The notes beneath the pieces were generated by a model. That model worked only from the letters and a program-made list of their open reading frames with translations, was not told where the DNA came from and did no database searches. A stretch of 64,000 nt of DNA from Rhizobium sp. RU36D. Lineage in GTDB: Bacteria > Pseudomonadota > Alphaproteobacteria > Rhizobiales > Rhizobiaceae. How positions within the stretch are numbered: position 1 is the stretch's first letter; each line of letters opens with the position of its first letter. This document shows, in pieces, positions 35,756 through 44,749 of the stretch. The translations under genes were made by a program, and so were the position numbers. The stretch covers positions 1 through 64,000 of the forward strand of contig NZ_FWXU01000031.1 of the NCBI RefSeq assembly GCF_900176345.1, given 5' to 3'.

Positions 35756-36958
35756 ATGAAAATCACCCGTCTGGAAACCGTGCGCGTCGCGGAGCGCGCC
35801 AATCTTCTCTGGCTGCTCGTCCATACGGACGAGGGCATCACCGGCCTGGGCGAGACCTTCTTCGGCGCGGAAACAGTCGAGGCCTATGTCCACGAATATA
35901 TCGCGCCGCGCGTCATCGGCCGCGATCCCCTGCAAATCGACCTGCTGGCATCCGATCTCGTCGGCTATATCGGCTTCCGCTCGTCGGGGGTTGAGGTGCG
36001 CGGCAATTCGGCTTTCGACATCGCGCTGTGGGACATCTTCGGCAAGGCCACGGGGCAGCCGATCGCGCAATTGCTCGGCGGCTTCACGCGCCGGGAAATC
36101 CGCACCTACAACACCTGCGCCGGCACCGAATACATCAAGAAGGCCACCGGCCAGACCACTGGCAATTACGGTCTCGCCACCGGCAAGGACTACGACGATC
36201 TGAACGGCTTCCTGCATCGGGCCGACGAACTGGCGCATTCGCTGCTGGAAGAGGGCATCACGGCGATGAAGATCTGGCCCTTCGATGCGGCGGCGGAAAA
36301 AACGCGCGGGCAGTATATCTCGATGCCGGACCTCAAGCAGTGCCTGGAGCCCTTCGAGAAGATCCGCTCGGCCGTTGGCGACAAGATGGACATCATGGTC
36401 GAGTTCCACTCGATGTGGCAGCTGCTGCCGGCCATGCAGATTGCCAAGGCGCTGGCGCCCTACCAGACCTTCTGGCATGAAGATCCGATCAAGATGGACA
36501 GCCTGTCTAGCCTCAAGCGCTACGCAGAGGTCTCGCCAGCGCCGATTTCCGCATCCGAGACACTCGCCACCCGCTGGGGCTTCCGCGACTATCTGGAGAC
36601 GGGCGCCGCCGGCGTCGTGATGCTCGACATCAGTTGGTGCGGCGGGTTGTCGGAAGCCCGCAAGATCGCCTCCATGGCGGAAGCCTGGCACCTGCCCGTC
36701 GCACCGCATGATTGCACGGGACCTGTCGTGCTCTGCGCCTCCACCCATCTCTCGCTCAATGCGCCAAATGCCTTGGTGCAAGAAAGTGTGCGTGCTTTCT
36801 ATCGCACCTGGTACCGGGATCTGGTAACAGCTTTGCCCGAGGTGACGAACGGCATGATCACCGTTCCGCCTGGGGCCGGTCTTGGGATGGAGCTCAATCC
36901 CGAGTTGGATCGTGCCTTTACCGTCAGCCGGCGCAGCTCCGACGCCGCCAGCCTATAA
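35756..36958 (+). CDS. Mandelate racemase/muconate lactonizing enzyme family protein
   Basis: A 400-residue enolase-superfamily member, probably a sugar-acid dehydratase. The metal ligands are E216 (VEFHS), E242 (WHEDP) and E268 (SASE). The general base region has K172 in AMKIWPFD rather than a K-x-K pair, and the opposite face has D291 and H318 (APHDC), so the His-Asp dyad is present. Substrate unknown. It lies ten bases after a FadR-type regulator (AAGGAC ribosome-binding site), in a block with XylD- and XylX-like dehydratases, which supports an acid-sugar role. Confidence 0.92.
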   Translation: MKITRLETVRVAERANLLWLLVHTDEGITGLGETFFGAETVEAYVHEYIAPRVIGRDPLQIDLLASDLVGYIGFRSSGVEVRGNSAFDIALWDIFGKATGQPIAQLLGGFTRREIRTYNTCAGTEYIKKATGQTTGNYGLATGKDYDDLNGFLHRADELAHSLLEEGITAMKIWPFDAAAEKTRGQYISMPDLKQCLEPFEKIRSAVGDKMDIMVEFHSMWQLLPAMQIAKALAPYQTFWHEDPIKMDSLSSLKRYAEVSPAPISASETLATRWGFRDYLETGAAGVVMLDISWCGGLSEARKIASMAEAWHLPVAPHDCTGPVVLCASTHLSLNAPNALVQESVRAFYRTWYRDLVTALPEVTNGMITVPPGAGLGMELNPELDRAFTVSRRSSDAASL

Positions 36959-36967
36959 CAATCCTAG

Positions 36968-37014
36968 AGCATGTCGCGCAAAAGTGTGCAGCGGTTTTGC
37001 GATCACGACATGCT
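36968..37014. repeat. Rhizobial intergenic palindromic repeat (RIME-like)
   Basis: The arms AGCATGTCG and CGACATGCT flank an inner pair GCAAAA / TTTTGC. This arrangement resembles, from memory, the repeated TAGAGCATGTCGCGCAAAAG element common between genes in Rhizobium genomes. It lies between the enolase-superfamily gene and the DMT transporter and may affect their co-transcription. Confidence 0.6.
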
Positions 37015-37091
37015 GAAAGACAACAGACTAAAGCCTGGCAAGCGAATCTGAAAGATCGCGACACGCTTTAAACGTTCCGGGGAGGAATGAC

Positions 37092-38015
37092 GTGACACAT
37101 ACCGACACACGCGCGGCCAGTTTTGGCCTTGGCGCCTTTGCCGGGCCGGCCGTGATGCTGCTCGGCATCCTGCTGTTTGCGCTGAACGACGCCATGGGCA
37201 AGTGGCTGTTGCGGGATTACGGCCTGGGCCAGGTGATCCTGATCCGCAGCGTGGCCGCCCTGCTGATCCTCTCGCCATTTCTCATCAAGGCCGGCTGGAA
37301 GCCGATCCGCGACGCAGAGCAGCCGCGCATGCAGCTCGCCCGCGTCATTCTCTCGACCATGGAAGTCTTCAGCTTCTATTACGCGGTCATGTATATGCCG
37401 CTCGCCGACGTCATGACCTATTGGCTGGCAGCGCCGATCTATGTGGCCGCCTTGTCCCCGCTATTGCTCGGCGAAAAGGTCGGCTGGCGGCGCTGGACGG
37501 CCATCTTCATCGGATTCATCGGCGTCATCATCACGCTGGAGCCGTCGGCCGCCATGTTCAGCGCGCCGGCGCTCATCTCCATCTTCGGCAGCGGCGCCTT
37601 TGCCTTCATGATGCTGTCGGGTCGCAGCCTGCGCAACACGCCTGACAAGACGCTGGTGTTGTTCCAGACCGGAGCGGCGGGCCTTGCAGGCCTGGTGTTT
37701 GCCCCGCTCGACTGGACGCCTTTGCAGTCAGGCTCCGATCTGCTCCTGCTCGGCCTGCTCGGCATCGTCGCGATGGCGGCGCATATGCTGGTGAACCGGG
37801 CGCTGAAGATCTCCGATGCCGCCACGGTGGCCCCGCTGCAATATACCATGCTGCTCTGGGCCATCCTGTTCGGCTGGATGTTCTTCGACGACCTGCCGCG
37901 CGCGACGATGATCCTGGGTGCCACGCTGATCGTCGGCTCGGGCCTCTTCATCTTCTTCCGGGAACAGCAGTTGAAGAAGCGGGACAAGGTCCTGCCGGCC
38001 GTTCCGGAGGAATAA
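37092..38015 (+). CDS. DMT family (EamA) transporter
   Basis: A 307-residue inner-membrane protein with about ten helices in two EamA repeats. The N-terminal LFALNDAMGKWLL and the PLADVMTYWLAAPI segments are typical of the S-adenosylmethionine/drug-metabolite transporter group. It starts with GTG behind GGGGAGG; the ATG six bases earlier is followed at once by an in-frame TGA. It may export or import a sugar-acid-related metabolite, given its neighbours. It ends before a bidirectional terminator. Confidence 0.9.
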   Translation: MTHTDTRAASFGLGAFAGPAVMLLGILLFALNDAMGKWLLRDYGLGQVILIRSVAALLILSPFLIKAGWKPIRDAEQPRMQLARVILSTMEVFSFYYAVMYMPLADVMTYWLAAPIYVAALSPLLLGEKVGWRRWTAIFIGFIGVIITLEPSAAMFSAPALISIFGSGAFAFMMLSGRSLRNTPDKTLVLFQTGAAGLAGLVFAPLDWTPLQSGSDLLLLGLLGIVAMAAHMLVNRALKISDAATVAPLQYTMLLWAILFGWMFFDDLPRATMILGATLIVGSGLFIFFREQQLKKRDKVLPAVPEE

Positions 38016-38052
38016 CCGAGGGGTCTGCGAGCCACTACGCGGTACAAACAAA

Positions 38053-38082
38053 AAACCCGCAACGATCGCTCGTTGCGGGTTT
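38053..38082. terminator. Strong bidirectional terminator
   Basis: A perfect 13-base stem (AAACCCGCAACGA / TCGTTGCGGGTTT) with a four-base loop. On the minus strand the stem is followed by a T-run, ending the TRAP operon; on the plus strand TTTCTC follows, ending the DMT transporter transcript. Confidence 0.92.
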
Positions 38083-38123
38083 CTCTATTGTGGAGACAGC
38101 GGCGCCGAAGCGCCGCCGGTCCA

Positions 38124-39128
38124 TTACTTGCGGATCGCAGCCAGCTCGGCCAGGATCGAGTCGACCACGTCGGCGCCGATCGTTGCCTTGTGCTTTTCGT
38201 AGACCACCATCGACTTCTCGCGGATGCGGGCCTGCTCTTCAGGCGACAGAACGTTCACTTCGAGGCCGGCAGCCTTGATCTTTTCCAGCGACTTCTTGTT
38301 GAGGTCGCCGATCACCTGACGCTCGACATCACGGCCAACAACGGCGCATTCGCGCAGTGCTGCCTGCTCTTCAGGCGTATAGGTGTCGAAGATCGCCTTG
38401 GAGAAGAGGAACAGGAAGGGCGTGTAGGCGTGGTTGGTCTCGGTGACATACTTCTGCACTTCGAAGAACTTCGAGGTGTCGATCGTCACATAGGGGTTTT
38501 CCTGGGCGTCGATCGTCTTGGTTTCCAGCGCCGAGAAAACTTCGCCGAAGGCCATCGGGGTGGCGTTGGCGCCCAGGTTCTGGAAGGTGTCGAGGAACAC
38601 GTTGTTCTGCATGACGCGAACCTTCATGCCCGAGAAGTCTTCCCACTTGGTAACCGGACGAACCGAGTTCGACAGGTTGCGGAAGCCGTTTTCCCAGTAT
38701 GCAAGGTTCACGAGACCGACAGCAGCCAGCTTCTCGTTCATCATGTCGCCGAACTTGCCGTCGAGAACCTTGTAGGCTTCCTGCGAATTGGCAAACAGGA
38801 ACGGCAGGTCGAACACGCCGAGCGCCGGCTCGATGCCAACAAGCGGAGACGAGGAGGTGACGACGGCTTCCTGGACGCCCGAACGGAGCGCCTGGGTGGC
38901 CTGAAGGTCGCCGCCGAGTGCGCCGCCCCAGAAGGCGGTCAGCTTCAGCTTGCCGCCGGTCTTGGTGTCAAGGCATTCCTGCATGGCCTTGATGCCGTTG
39001 CCGACGGGGTGGTCGGCATTGATGCCGTTCGATACGCGGATGTTGCGATCGTTGTATTCGGCAAATGCCGGAGCCGAAGCCGAAACGGCGAAAGCCATAG
39101 CGGTGGTGGCGAGTAGCAGTTTCCTCAT
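38124..39128 (-). CDS. dctP: TRAP transporter substrate-binding protein (DctP family)
   Basis: A 334-residue periplasmic binding protein with a Sec signal peptide (MRKLLLATTAMAFAVSASAPAFA, in parts; cleavage near residue 23). The mature protein has the DctP fold: the AYWENGFRNLSNSVRPV region (about residues 164-180) contains the arginine that normally contacts the ligand carboxylate. It is the last gene of the leftward operon FAH-dctQ-dctM-dctP, an unusual order since dctP is more often first. The ligand is probably an acid sugar related to the FAH-family enzyme. Confidence 0.93.
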   Translation of the reverse strand: MRKLLLATTAMAFAVSASAPAFAEYNDRNIRVSNGINADHPVGNGIKAMQECLDTKTGGKLKLTAFWGGALGGDLQATQALRSGVQEAVVTSSSPLVGIEPALGVFDLPFLFANSQEAYKVLDGKFGDMMNEKLAAVGLVNLAYWENGFRNLSNSVRPVTKWEDFSGMKVRVMQNNVFLDTFQNLGANATPMAFGEVFSALETKTIDAQENPYVTIDTSKFFEVQKYVTETNHAYTPFLFLFSKAIFDTYTPEEQAALRECAVVGRDVERQVIGDLNKKSLEKIKAAGLEVNVLSPEEQARIREKSMVVYEKHKATIGADVVDSILAELAAIRK

Positions 39129-39174
39129 GATATCCTCCCTTGGATGGTTGATTGAGGGTTTACTTAGCTCGGGA

Positions 39175-40452
39175 TCATCGCAGCCATTGGGCCGGAACGA
39201 TGACCAGATCGGGGAACAGCACCAGCAGCAGCAGCACGAGTGTCTGGGCGAGCAGGAACGGCATCACGCCGGCCGTGACCTTGCCCAGCGGAATGCGGGC
39301 CACGCCGCTGACCACGTTCAGCACCACGCCGACCGGCGGGGTGATAAGGCCGATGCAGTTGTTCATGATGAACATCACGCCGAAATAGACCGGGTCGATG
39401 CCCGCCTGCTTGATGATCGGCATCAGGACAGGCGTCAGGATTAGGATCGTCGGCGTCAGGTCAAGCGCCGTGCCGACGATCAGAACGAGCACCATGATCG
39501 CGAACATCAGTAGAATAGGCCGGTCGATCAGGGGCTCGATATAGCGGGTGATTTCGGCCGGAATATTGGCCGCCGTGATCAGCCAGGCGGAAACCAGCGC
39601 CGCGCAGACCAGGAACATGATGACCGACGTGGTCTTGGCCGCCTGCAGGATGACGCGGGGCAGATCCCGTGGCTTCAGCTCCCGATAGATCACCATGCCG
39701 ACGAACAGGGCATAGGCAGCGGCGATGACGGCGGCTTCGGTCGGCGTCACCACGCCGGCCTTGATGCCGCCGAGGATGATGACGGGCATGCCGAGCGCCC
39801 AGAGGGCACGGCCGGTGGCGTTCAGACGCTCCTTGGCGCTAGCTTTCGGCAGGGCCTGGACATTGTCCTTGCGCACGACGATCAGCCAGGTCACGACAAG
39901 CGCCACACCCATCAGGATGCCCGGAAAAATGCCGGCCATGAAGAGCTGGGTGATGGAGACATTGGCGGCGACACCGAAGACGATGAAGGCCATGGATGGC
40001 GGGATGACAGGCGCGATGATGCCGCCGGCAGCGATCAGGCCGCCCGAGCGGGGCACGTTATAGCCGGCCTTCGCCATCATCGGGATCAGGATGGCGGCCA
40101 GTGCTGCCGTATCGGCAGCGGCGGAGCCGGAGATGCTGGCCATGATCAGTGCGGCCATGATGGCAACGATGCCAAGACCACCCCTGATGTGACCGACACA
40201 GGCAATTGCAAATTCGATGATGCGCTTGGACAGGCCGCCCGAGTTCATCAGCTCGCCGGCCAGAATGAAGAAGGGGATGGCCAGCAGCGTGAAGGTATCG
40301 GCACCCGCGATCATGTTCTGAGCGATGATCTGGGTGTTGAACATGCCCATGTACCACATGAGCACGACGCCGCAGAACATCAGTGAGAAGGCGACCGGCA
40401 CGCCGATGGCCATCGCGCCCAGCAGCGACCCTACAAAAACGAGAAGGGTCAT
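39175..40452 (-). CDS. dctM: TRAP transporter large permease (DctM family)
   Basis: The 425-residue ion-coupled permease of the TRAP system, with about twelve helices. Family features are the N-terminal LLGAMAIGVPVAFSLMF (about residues 9-25), FFILAGELMNSGGLSKRI, SGSAAADTAALAAILIPMM, and the late DLTPTILILTPVLMPI. Its start overlaps the dctQ stop by one base, consistent with a co-translated pair. Confidence 0.95.
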   Translation of the reverse strand: MTLLVFVGSLLGAMAIGVPVAFSLMFCGVVLMWYMGMFNTQIIAQNMIAGADTFTLLAIPFFILAGELMNSGGLSKRIIEFAIACVGHIRGGLGIVAIMAALIMASISGSAAADTAALAAILIPMMAKAGYNVPRSGGLIAAGGIIAPVIPPSMAFIVFGVAANVSITQLFMAGIFPGILMGVALVVTWLIVVRKDNVQALPKASAKERLNATGRALWALGMPVIILGGIKAGVVTPTEAAVIAAAYALFVGMVIYRELKPRDLPRVILQAAKTTSVIMFLVCAALVSAWLITAANIPAEITRYIEPLIDRPILLMFAIMVLVLIVGTALDLTPTILILTPVLMPIIKQAGIDPVYFGVMFIMNNCIGLITPPVGVVLNVVSGVARIPLGKVTAGVMPFLLAQTLVLLLLVLFPDLVIVPAQWLR

Positions 40453-40985
40453 CAGGTACGCTCCGCCAATTGTTCGATGGACATGTTTTCGCCGGCAAAG
40501 GCGGAGATTTCATCCTCCGTGACGCGGCCAGTCAGCAGGCGGAACAAGCGTTCCAGGCCGATCAGCACGCAACCGGCGCCGGTGAAGAAGCCGATGCCAT
40601 AGACCCAGGCCATCGATAGGCCGGTGACCGGTGCGGCCATGCTTGCATTGATCGGCAACTGCTTCCAGGTGCCCCAGAAGAAGATCGCCGAACAGGCGAT
40701 GATGATGACGTTGCTGAGGATCATGCAGATGATGCGGCCGCGGCGTCCGAAAATCGCAACCAGGGTTTCGACGCCGAGATGCCCGTATTCCCGGAAGGTG
40801 ACGACCGCGCCGATGAAGGTCAGCCAGACGAAGAAGTAGCGGGAAAGCTCGTCCGAGACGGTCAGGCCGGAGTTGAACGCGTATCGCAGGATCACGTTGC
40901 CGAAAACCATGAGCGCCATGCCGGACAGCAGCAGGATCAACAGGATTTCGAGGATTTTGTAGAATATATCGACTGCCTTTTGCAC
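40452..40985 (-). CDS. dctQ: TRAP transporter small permease (DctQ family)
   Basis: A 177-residue protein with four helices, the small membrane subunit that holds the DctM subunit. Recognisable parts are the first helix LLILLLSGMALMVFGNVILRY (in two parts) and ELSRYFFVWLTFIGAVVTFRE (about residues 45-65). It follows the FAH-family gene by 18 bases and overlaps dctM, in the same operon. Confidence 0.93.
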   Translation of the reverse strand: MQKAVDIFYKILEILLILLLSGMALMVFGNVILRYAFNSGLTVSDELSRYFFVWLTFIGAVVTFREYGHLGVETLVAIFGRRGRIICMILSNVIIIACSAIFFWGTWKQLPINASMAAPVTGLSMAWVYGIGFFTGAGCVLIGLERLFRLLTGRVTEDEISAFAGENMSIEQLAERT

Positions 40986-41003
40986 TCGTAATCCTCCCTG
41001 ACC

Positions 41004-42164
41004 TTACAGAAGCCCACGGCGGGCAAGGTTCTTCATCAGCGCGCCGGTGCCGAAGGTCCATTCCGGGCAGGCATCGGTGCGTTCGACCCAGTTGACCAGA
41101 CGGCCGAGCTTGGGCGTCGCGATCTCGACGCGGTCGCCCACTTCATGGGTGAAGCCGAGGCCGACGCCGCGGCGATCCTTGACCGGCGCGAACATGGTGC
41201 CGAGGAACAGCACGGCACCATCGGGATACTGGTGATTGCGGTTGCGCAACTGCGAAACCAGGTTCTCCGGCGAGCGGCTGATGGCTTCCATCGGGCTTTC
41301 GCCGGTCATTTCGAAGCCATCCTCGCCCTTGACCAGCAGCGAAACACGGACCTTGCGTAGGACATCGATGGTAAAGCTGTCGTCGAACAGGCGAATGAAG
41401 GGGCCGATCGAGCAGGAGGCGTTGTTGTCCTTGGCCTTGCCAAGCAGCAGCGCGGAGCGGCCTTCGACATCGCGCAGATTGACGTCGTTGCCGAGCGTGG
41501 CGCCGAGGATCGTGCCATCGGAGCGCACCGCTAGCACGATTTCCGGCTCCGGATTGTTCCACTGCGAAATCGGGTGGATGCCAACAAGCGCACCGCAGCC
41601 GACCGACGACATGGGCTGCGACTTGGTGAAGATCTCTGCATCCGGGCCGATACCGACTTCGAGATATTGCGACCAGAGGCCCATATCCTGCAGCAGCGCC
41701 TTGACCTTGGCCGCCTGTTCGGAGCCGGCGACCAGACCGCGCAGGCTGTCGCCCAAAACCGGCGCCAGCTTGGCGCGGATATCCTGGGCACGACCGGCAT
41801 CGCCCTTGGCCTGCTCCTCGATCACCCGCTCCAGCATGCTGTCGGCGAAGGTCACGCCGGCTGCCTTGACGGCCTGCAGGTCCACGGGCGCCAGAAGCGC
41901 GCCTTTTTCGCCGGAGAGGTAATCGTCCAGGGAACCGAGATCGGCAAAGGCGGACTTGTCGCGGAGCCGATCCTTCAGATCGGACCGCTCGAGCAATTCC
42001 GACATGGTCGGCGCGACCGATGTCAGGTCCAGCAACCGGCCATCCGACACCAGTACGGGACAGGGACCATCATTGGCATTCGACCATACGCGGCCCAGCA
42101 GCAAGGCCTGCGCTGCGTCTTCCGGCAAAATTGCGTCTGCGCGCAGATTGCGACTGGAACTCAT
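41004..42164 (-). CDS. FAH-family 2-keto-3-deoxy-sugar-acid dehydratase (XylX-like)
   Basis: A 386-residue fumarylacetoacetate-hydrolase-fold enzyme. By recalled similarity it resembles Caulobacter XylX, which converts 2-keto-3-deoxy-D-xylonate to alpha-ketoglutarate semialdehyde. Shared segments are AGVTFADSMLERVIEE, WSQYLEVGIGPDAEIFTK, the metal-binding WNNPEPEIVLAV (E-x-E) and GNDVNLRDVEGRSALLL with KAKDNNASC. It is the first gene of the TRAP operon, and a candidate operator lies 50 bases before the ATG. The exact acid sugar is not known. Confidence 0.88.
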   Translation of the reverse strand: MSSSRNLRADAILPEDAAQALLLGRVWSNANDGPCPVLVSDGRLLDLTSVAPTMSELLERSDLKDRLRDKSAFADLGSLDDYLSGEKGALLAPVDLQAVKAAGVTFADSMLERVIEEQAKGDAGRAQDIRAKLAPVLGDSLRGLVAGSEQAAKVKALLQDMGLWSQYLEVGIGPDAEIFTKSQPMSSVGCGALVGIHPISQWNNPEPEIVLAVRSDGTILGATLGNDVNLRDVEGRSALLLGKAKDNNASCSIGPFIRLFDDSFTIDVLRKVRVSLLVKGEDGFEMTGESPMEAISRSPENLVSQLRNRNHQYPDGAVLFLGTMFAPVKDRRGVGLGFTHEVGDRVEIATPKLGRLVNWVERTDACPEWTFGTGALMKNLARRGLL

Positions 42165-42213
42165 TGAAACCTCCGCATGAACCTCCGCAGCCCGGCCTCC
42201 AGCGAGGCTGCCT

Positions 42214-42235
42214 TATTGTCAGGATGTCTGACAAC
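42214..42235 (-). promoter_or_regulatory. Candidate GntR operator, copy A (before the FAH-TRAP operon)
   Basis: The minus strand reads GTTGTCAGACA then TCCTGACAATA, matching copy B at 44646 in 19 of 22 positions. It also contains the inverted repeat TTGTCAG-N5-CTGACAA. It is placed about 50 bases before the XylX-like start. Confidence 0.65.
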
Positions 42236-42341
42236 GTATAATCGGCTTTTAGTATGGGTTTTGCGGCCTGTCCAGCACCGAAATTTTAGGGCTGGAAAAT
42301 GCTGACTGCAACGTTACCGCTACCCTCTGATATTTTGCAGG

Positions 42342-43058
42342 CTAGAAAATTTCGAGCGTCAGGTTGATGCGGGCTGCAGCCCCCAACAGATGCTGGCGCA
42401 TGGCTTGGCGTGCCTTTAGCGGATCGCGAGAGGCCACCGCATCGCGGACCGCCACATGCTCGGCGATGGTGATCTCGACGATTTCCTCCAGCACGGCCGT
42501 GGCGCGCGCGGCATTGATCGCTAGGCTGATGCGTTCGGCGATGAAACCGATGAACAGCGGGTAATATTCGTTGTGGGTCGCCGCCGCCAGGACCCGGTGA
42601 AACACCAGGTCGGCAGCGATGCCCTGCTCAGTCCATTTTTCCGCGCCTGTCATCTGCGCCAGGGCCTCGTCCAACTTCTGCAGGTCGTCGGCATCGTGAT
42701 GCAGGGCAGCAAGACCGGCCGCCTCGATTTCCAGCGGCATGCGCAGTTGGAACAGGCTGCGGAAGCTTTCCCGGTCGTGGAGTTCACCCTGCTCGATGCG
42801 CAGGGACTGTCGCGCGCTCGTCTCCGTCACGAAGGCGCCGACACCCTGGCGGGTTTCGACCAGGCCCTCATTGCGCAACTGGGCGATCGCCTCGCGCACC
42901 ACCGAGCGGCTGACGCCGAATGTCTTCGCAAGGATGTGCTCGGTCGGCAGCTTGTCGCCGGGGGCAATGCGCCCCTCGGCAATCTCGCGTCCGATCTGCC
43001 CGGCAATCCGTGCCGGCAGATGCTCACTCCGCCTGATCTGGCCAAAATCCGCAGCCAT
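42342..43058 (-). CDS. FadR/GntR family transcriptional regulator, second
   Basis: A 238-residue FCD-type regulator. The winged helix holds GRIAPGDKLPTEHILAKTFG and SRSVVREAIAQLRNEGLVET (about residues 28-67), and the FCD domain follows with AADLVFHRVLAAATHNEYY and ARQAMRQHLLG. The ATG is behind GGGAGAG; a GTG six codons earlier is possible. It is downstream of the FAD-oxidase gene in the same direction and lies between two operons that share a 22-base element, so it is the best candidate to bind that element. Confidence 0.93.
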   Translation of the reverse strand: MAADFGQIRRSEHLPARIAGQIGREIAEGRIAPGDKLPTEHILAKTFGVSRSVVREAIAQLRNEGLVETRQGVGAFVTETSARQSLRIEQGELHDRESFRSLFQLRMPLEIEAAGLAALHHDADDLQKLDEALAQMTGAEKWTEQGIAADLVFHRVLAAATHNEYYPLFIGFIAERISLAINAARATAVLEEIVEITIAEHVAVRDAVASRDPLKARQAMRQHLLGAAARINLTLEIF

Positions 43059-43090
43059 ATTCTCTCCCGCTCCCACCGGGCCAGACTATT

Positions 43091-44530
43091 CTACGAATTC
43101 CGGCCCAAGTTCAATTGGCATCCAGGGTTCATCATCAAGGTCGGGTCGATGGCGTGCTTCAGGGCCGAGAGAAGACCACGCCGCGCCGGATCCAGGCGCT
43201 TCTCGAAATCCTCGCGCTTCAACCGGCCGATGCCATGCTCGGCACTGATGCTGCCGCTATAGTCGTCCAGCACGGCATTGATCGCGTATTTCGCCGCGGT
43301 GATGCGATCCAGCCGCTCCTGGGGGCTCAAGCCTGCCGGCGGCAGCACATTCAGATGCACATTGCCGTCGCCGACATGGCCGTAGGACACATTGGTGCAA
43401 TCGGGCACGACATCCAGCACCGCCTGTTCTGCATCGCGGACGAAATCGGCAAGGCGCGACAGCGGCACGGAAATATCGGTGCGCAGATGGGTGCCGCGCT
43501 TGGCCTGGCCTTCGTTCATGCCTTCGCGGAAGAGCCAGAGATTGCGAGCCTGGGCATGGGACGTCGCCACGACACCATCAAGCACCAGCCCGCTTTCCAT
43601 CACGCCTTCCAGGAAGCGCTCCATCAGGTCGGATACGTCGACGAGACCGGATCCGGAGATCTCCATCAGCACATAGGCCGGGTAGTCACCCGCAATCGGC
43701 ATCGGCAGATCCGGGATCGCCTCGCGCGCCAGGGTAAAGGCCAAGGGCGGCATGAATTCGAAGGCCGACATCAGGTCGCAGCAATCGCGCCGCGCCCGGC
43801 GATAGAGGCTGATGGCATCATCCAGGGAGGCAAGGCCCAGGAGTGCCGTTGCCACCTGGTCGGGATTGGGCATGAGCTTGACGGCGACTGCCGTGACGAT
43901 GCCGAGCGTGCCTTCGGCGCCGATGAACAACTGCTTGAGGTCGATGCCCCTGTTGTCCTTGCGCAGGGTGGAGAGCCCCTCGAAGATGGTGCCGTCGGGC
44001 AGCACCACTTCCAGGCCCAGCACCAGTTCGCGGGTCATGCCGTATTTCAACACATTGATGCCGCCGGCATTGGTCGAGACATTGCCGCCGATTCGGCAGG
44101 AGCCTTGCGCGCCCAGCGCCAGCGGAAAGAACATGCCCTGGGCCGCGATCGCATCCTTCAGCTCCGACAGGATGCAGCCGGCCTCGACGACGGCCGAGAA
44201 ATCGTCGGCATCGATCTTGCGAATGCGGTTCATGCGCTCCAGGCTGATGACCACCTGCCGCTCCGACTGATCCGGGATAGCGCCCAGTACAAGGCCGGTA
44301 TTGCCACCCTGCGGCACAATGGCCAGACCGAATTCCAGGCAGGTCTTGACCGCAGCGGACACCTCTTCTGTCGAACGCGGGCGCAGCACCGCCACGGCAC
44401 CGCTGGTGACATCGCCGTGCCAGTCGCGGCAGAAACGCAGCAGTTCGGCGGGATCGGTCAGGACCATGTCGTCCCCCAGCCTGGTCTTCAGTGTCTGCTG
44501 CATGTCCCCGTCGCTCACATTCGTCTCCAT
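43091..44530 (-). CDS. FAD-linked oxidase, GlcD / D-2-hydroxyacid dehydrogenase type
   Basis: A 479-residue flavoprotein with an N-terminal PCMH-type FAD domain (VPQGGNTGLVLGAIP near residues 72-86; the GSCRIGGNVSTNAGGIN pyrophosphate loop near 143-159) and a C-terminal FAD-oxidase domain ending in SISAEHGIGRLKR and the MMNPG motif. Such enzymes oxidise D-2-hydroxyacids such as D-2-hydroxyglutarate, D-lactate or glycolate. In this cluster it might oxidise a C4-C6 sugar acid or a hydroxyacid by-product. A second ATG at codon 10 is possible. Confidence 0.92.
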   Translation of the reverse strand: METNVSDGDMQQTLKTRLGDDMVLTDPAELLRFCRDWHGDVTSGAVAVLRPRSTEEVSAAVKTCLEFGLAIVPQGGNTGLVLGAIPDQSERQVVISLERMNRIRKIDADDFSAVVEAGCILSELKDAIAAQGMFFPLALGAQGSCRIGGNVSTNAGGINVLKYGMTRELVLGLEVVLPDGTIFEGLSTLRKDNRGIDLKQLFIGAEGTLGIVTAVAVKLMPNPDQVATALLGLASLDDAISLYRRARRDCCDLMSAFEFMPPLAFTLAREAIPDLPMPIAGDYPAYVLMEISGSGLVDVSDLMERFLEGVMESGLVLDGVVATSHAQARNLWLFREGMNEGQAKRGTHLRTDISVPLSRLADFVRDAEQAVLDVVPDCTNVSYGHVGDGNVHLNVLPPAGLSPQERLDRITAAKYAINAVLDDYSGSISAEHGIGRLKREDFEKRLDPARRGLLSALKHAIDPTLMMNPGCQLNLGRNS

Positions 44531-44645
44531 CTTGTCCCAATACCCCGGCCATAGAACCCCAAGGCCGTAACCGGAAGGCCGCCCGCGACAAAATCGCTTT
44601 TTCGCGTGCGATCCAACTCTGCTATTTTCAAGCGGATGATATAAG

Positions 44646-44667
44646 GTTATCAGACAACCTTACAATA
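44646..44667 (+). promoter_or_regulatory. Candidate GntR operator, copy B (divergent region before the DenD-like gene)
   Basis: The plus strand reads GTTATCAGACA then ACCTTACAATA, the partner of copy A. It lies inside a 21-base near-palindrome (44642-44662, TAAGGTT ... AACCTTA with one central mismatch). It sits 82 bases before the DenD-like ATG and 115 bases from the FAD-oxidase start on the other side, so one site could control both directions. Confidence 0.65.
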
Positions 44668-44749
44668 TAAATTTCGGGCGCGACGACTGGACGCAGTGAC
44701 GGCGTTGATCCAAGCGTTTCGATGACGTCAGTTCCAAGGAGGAAAAACC

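Noticed and set aside
43115..44554. 479-codon plus-strand frame
   Set aside because: It mirrors the FAD-linked oxidase gene exactly and its product is histidine/arginine-rich without domains.
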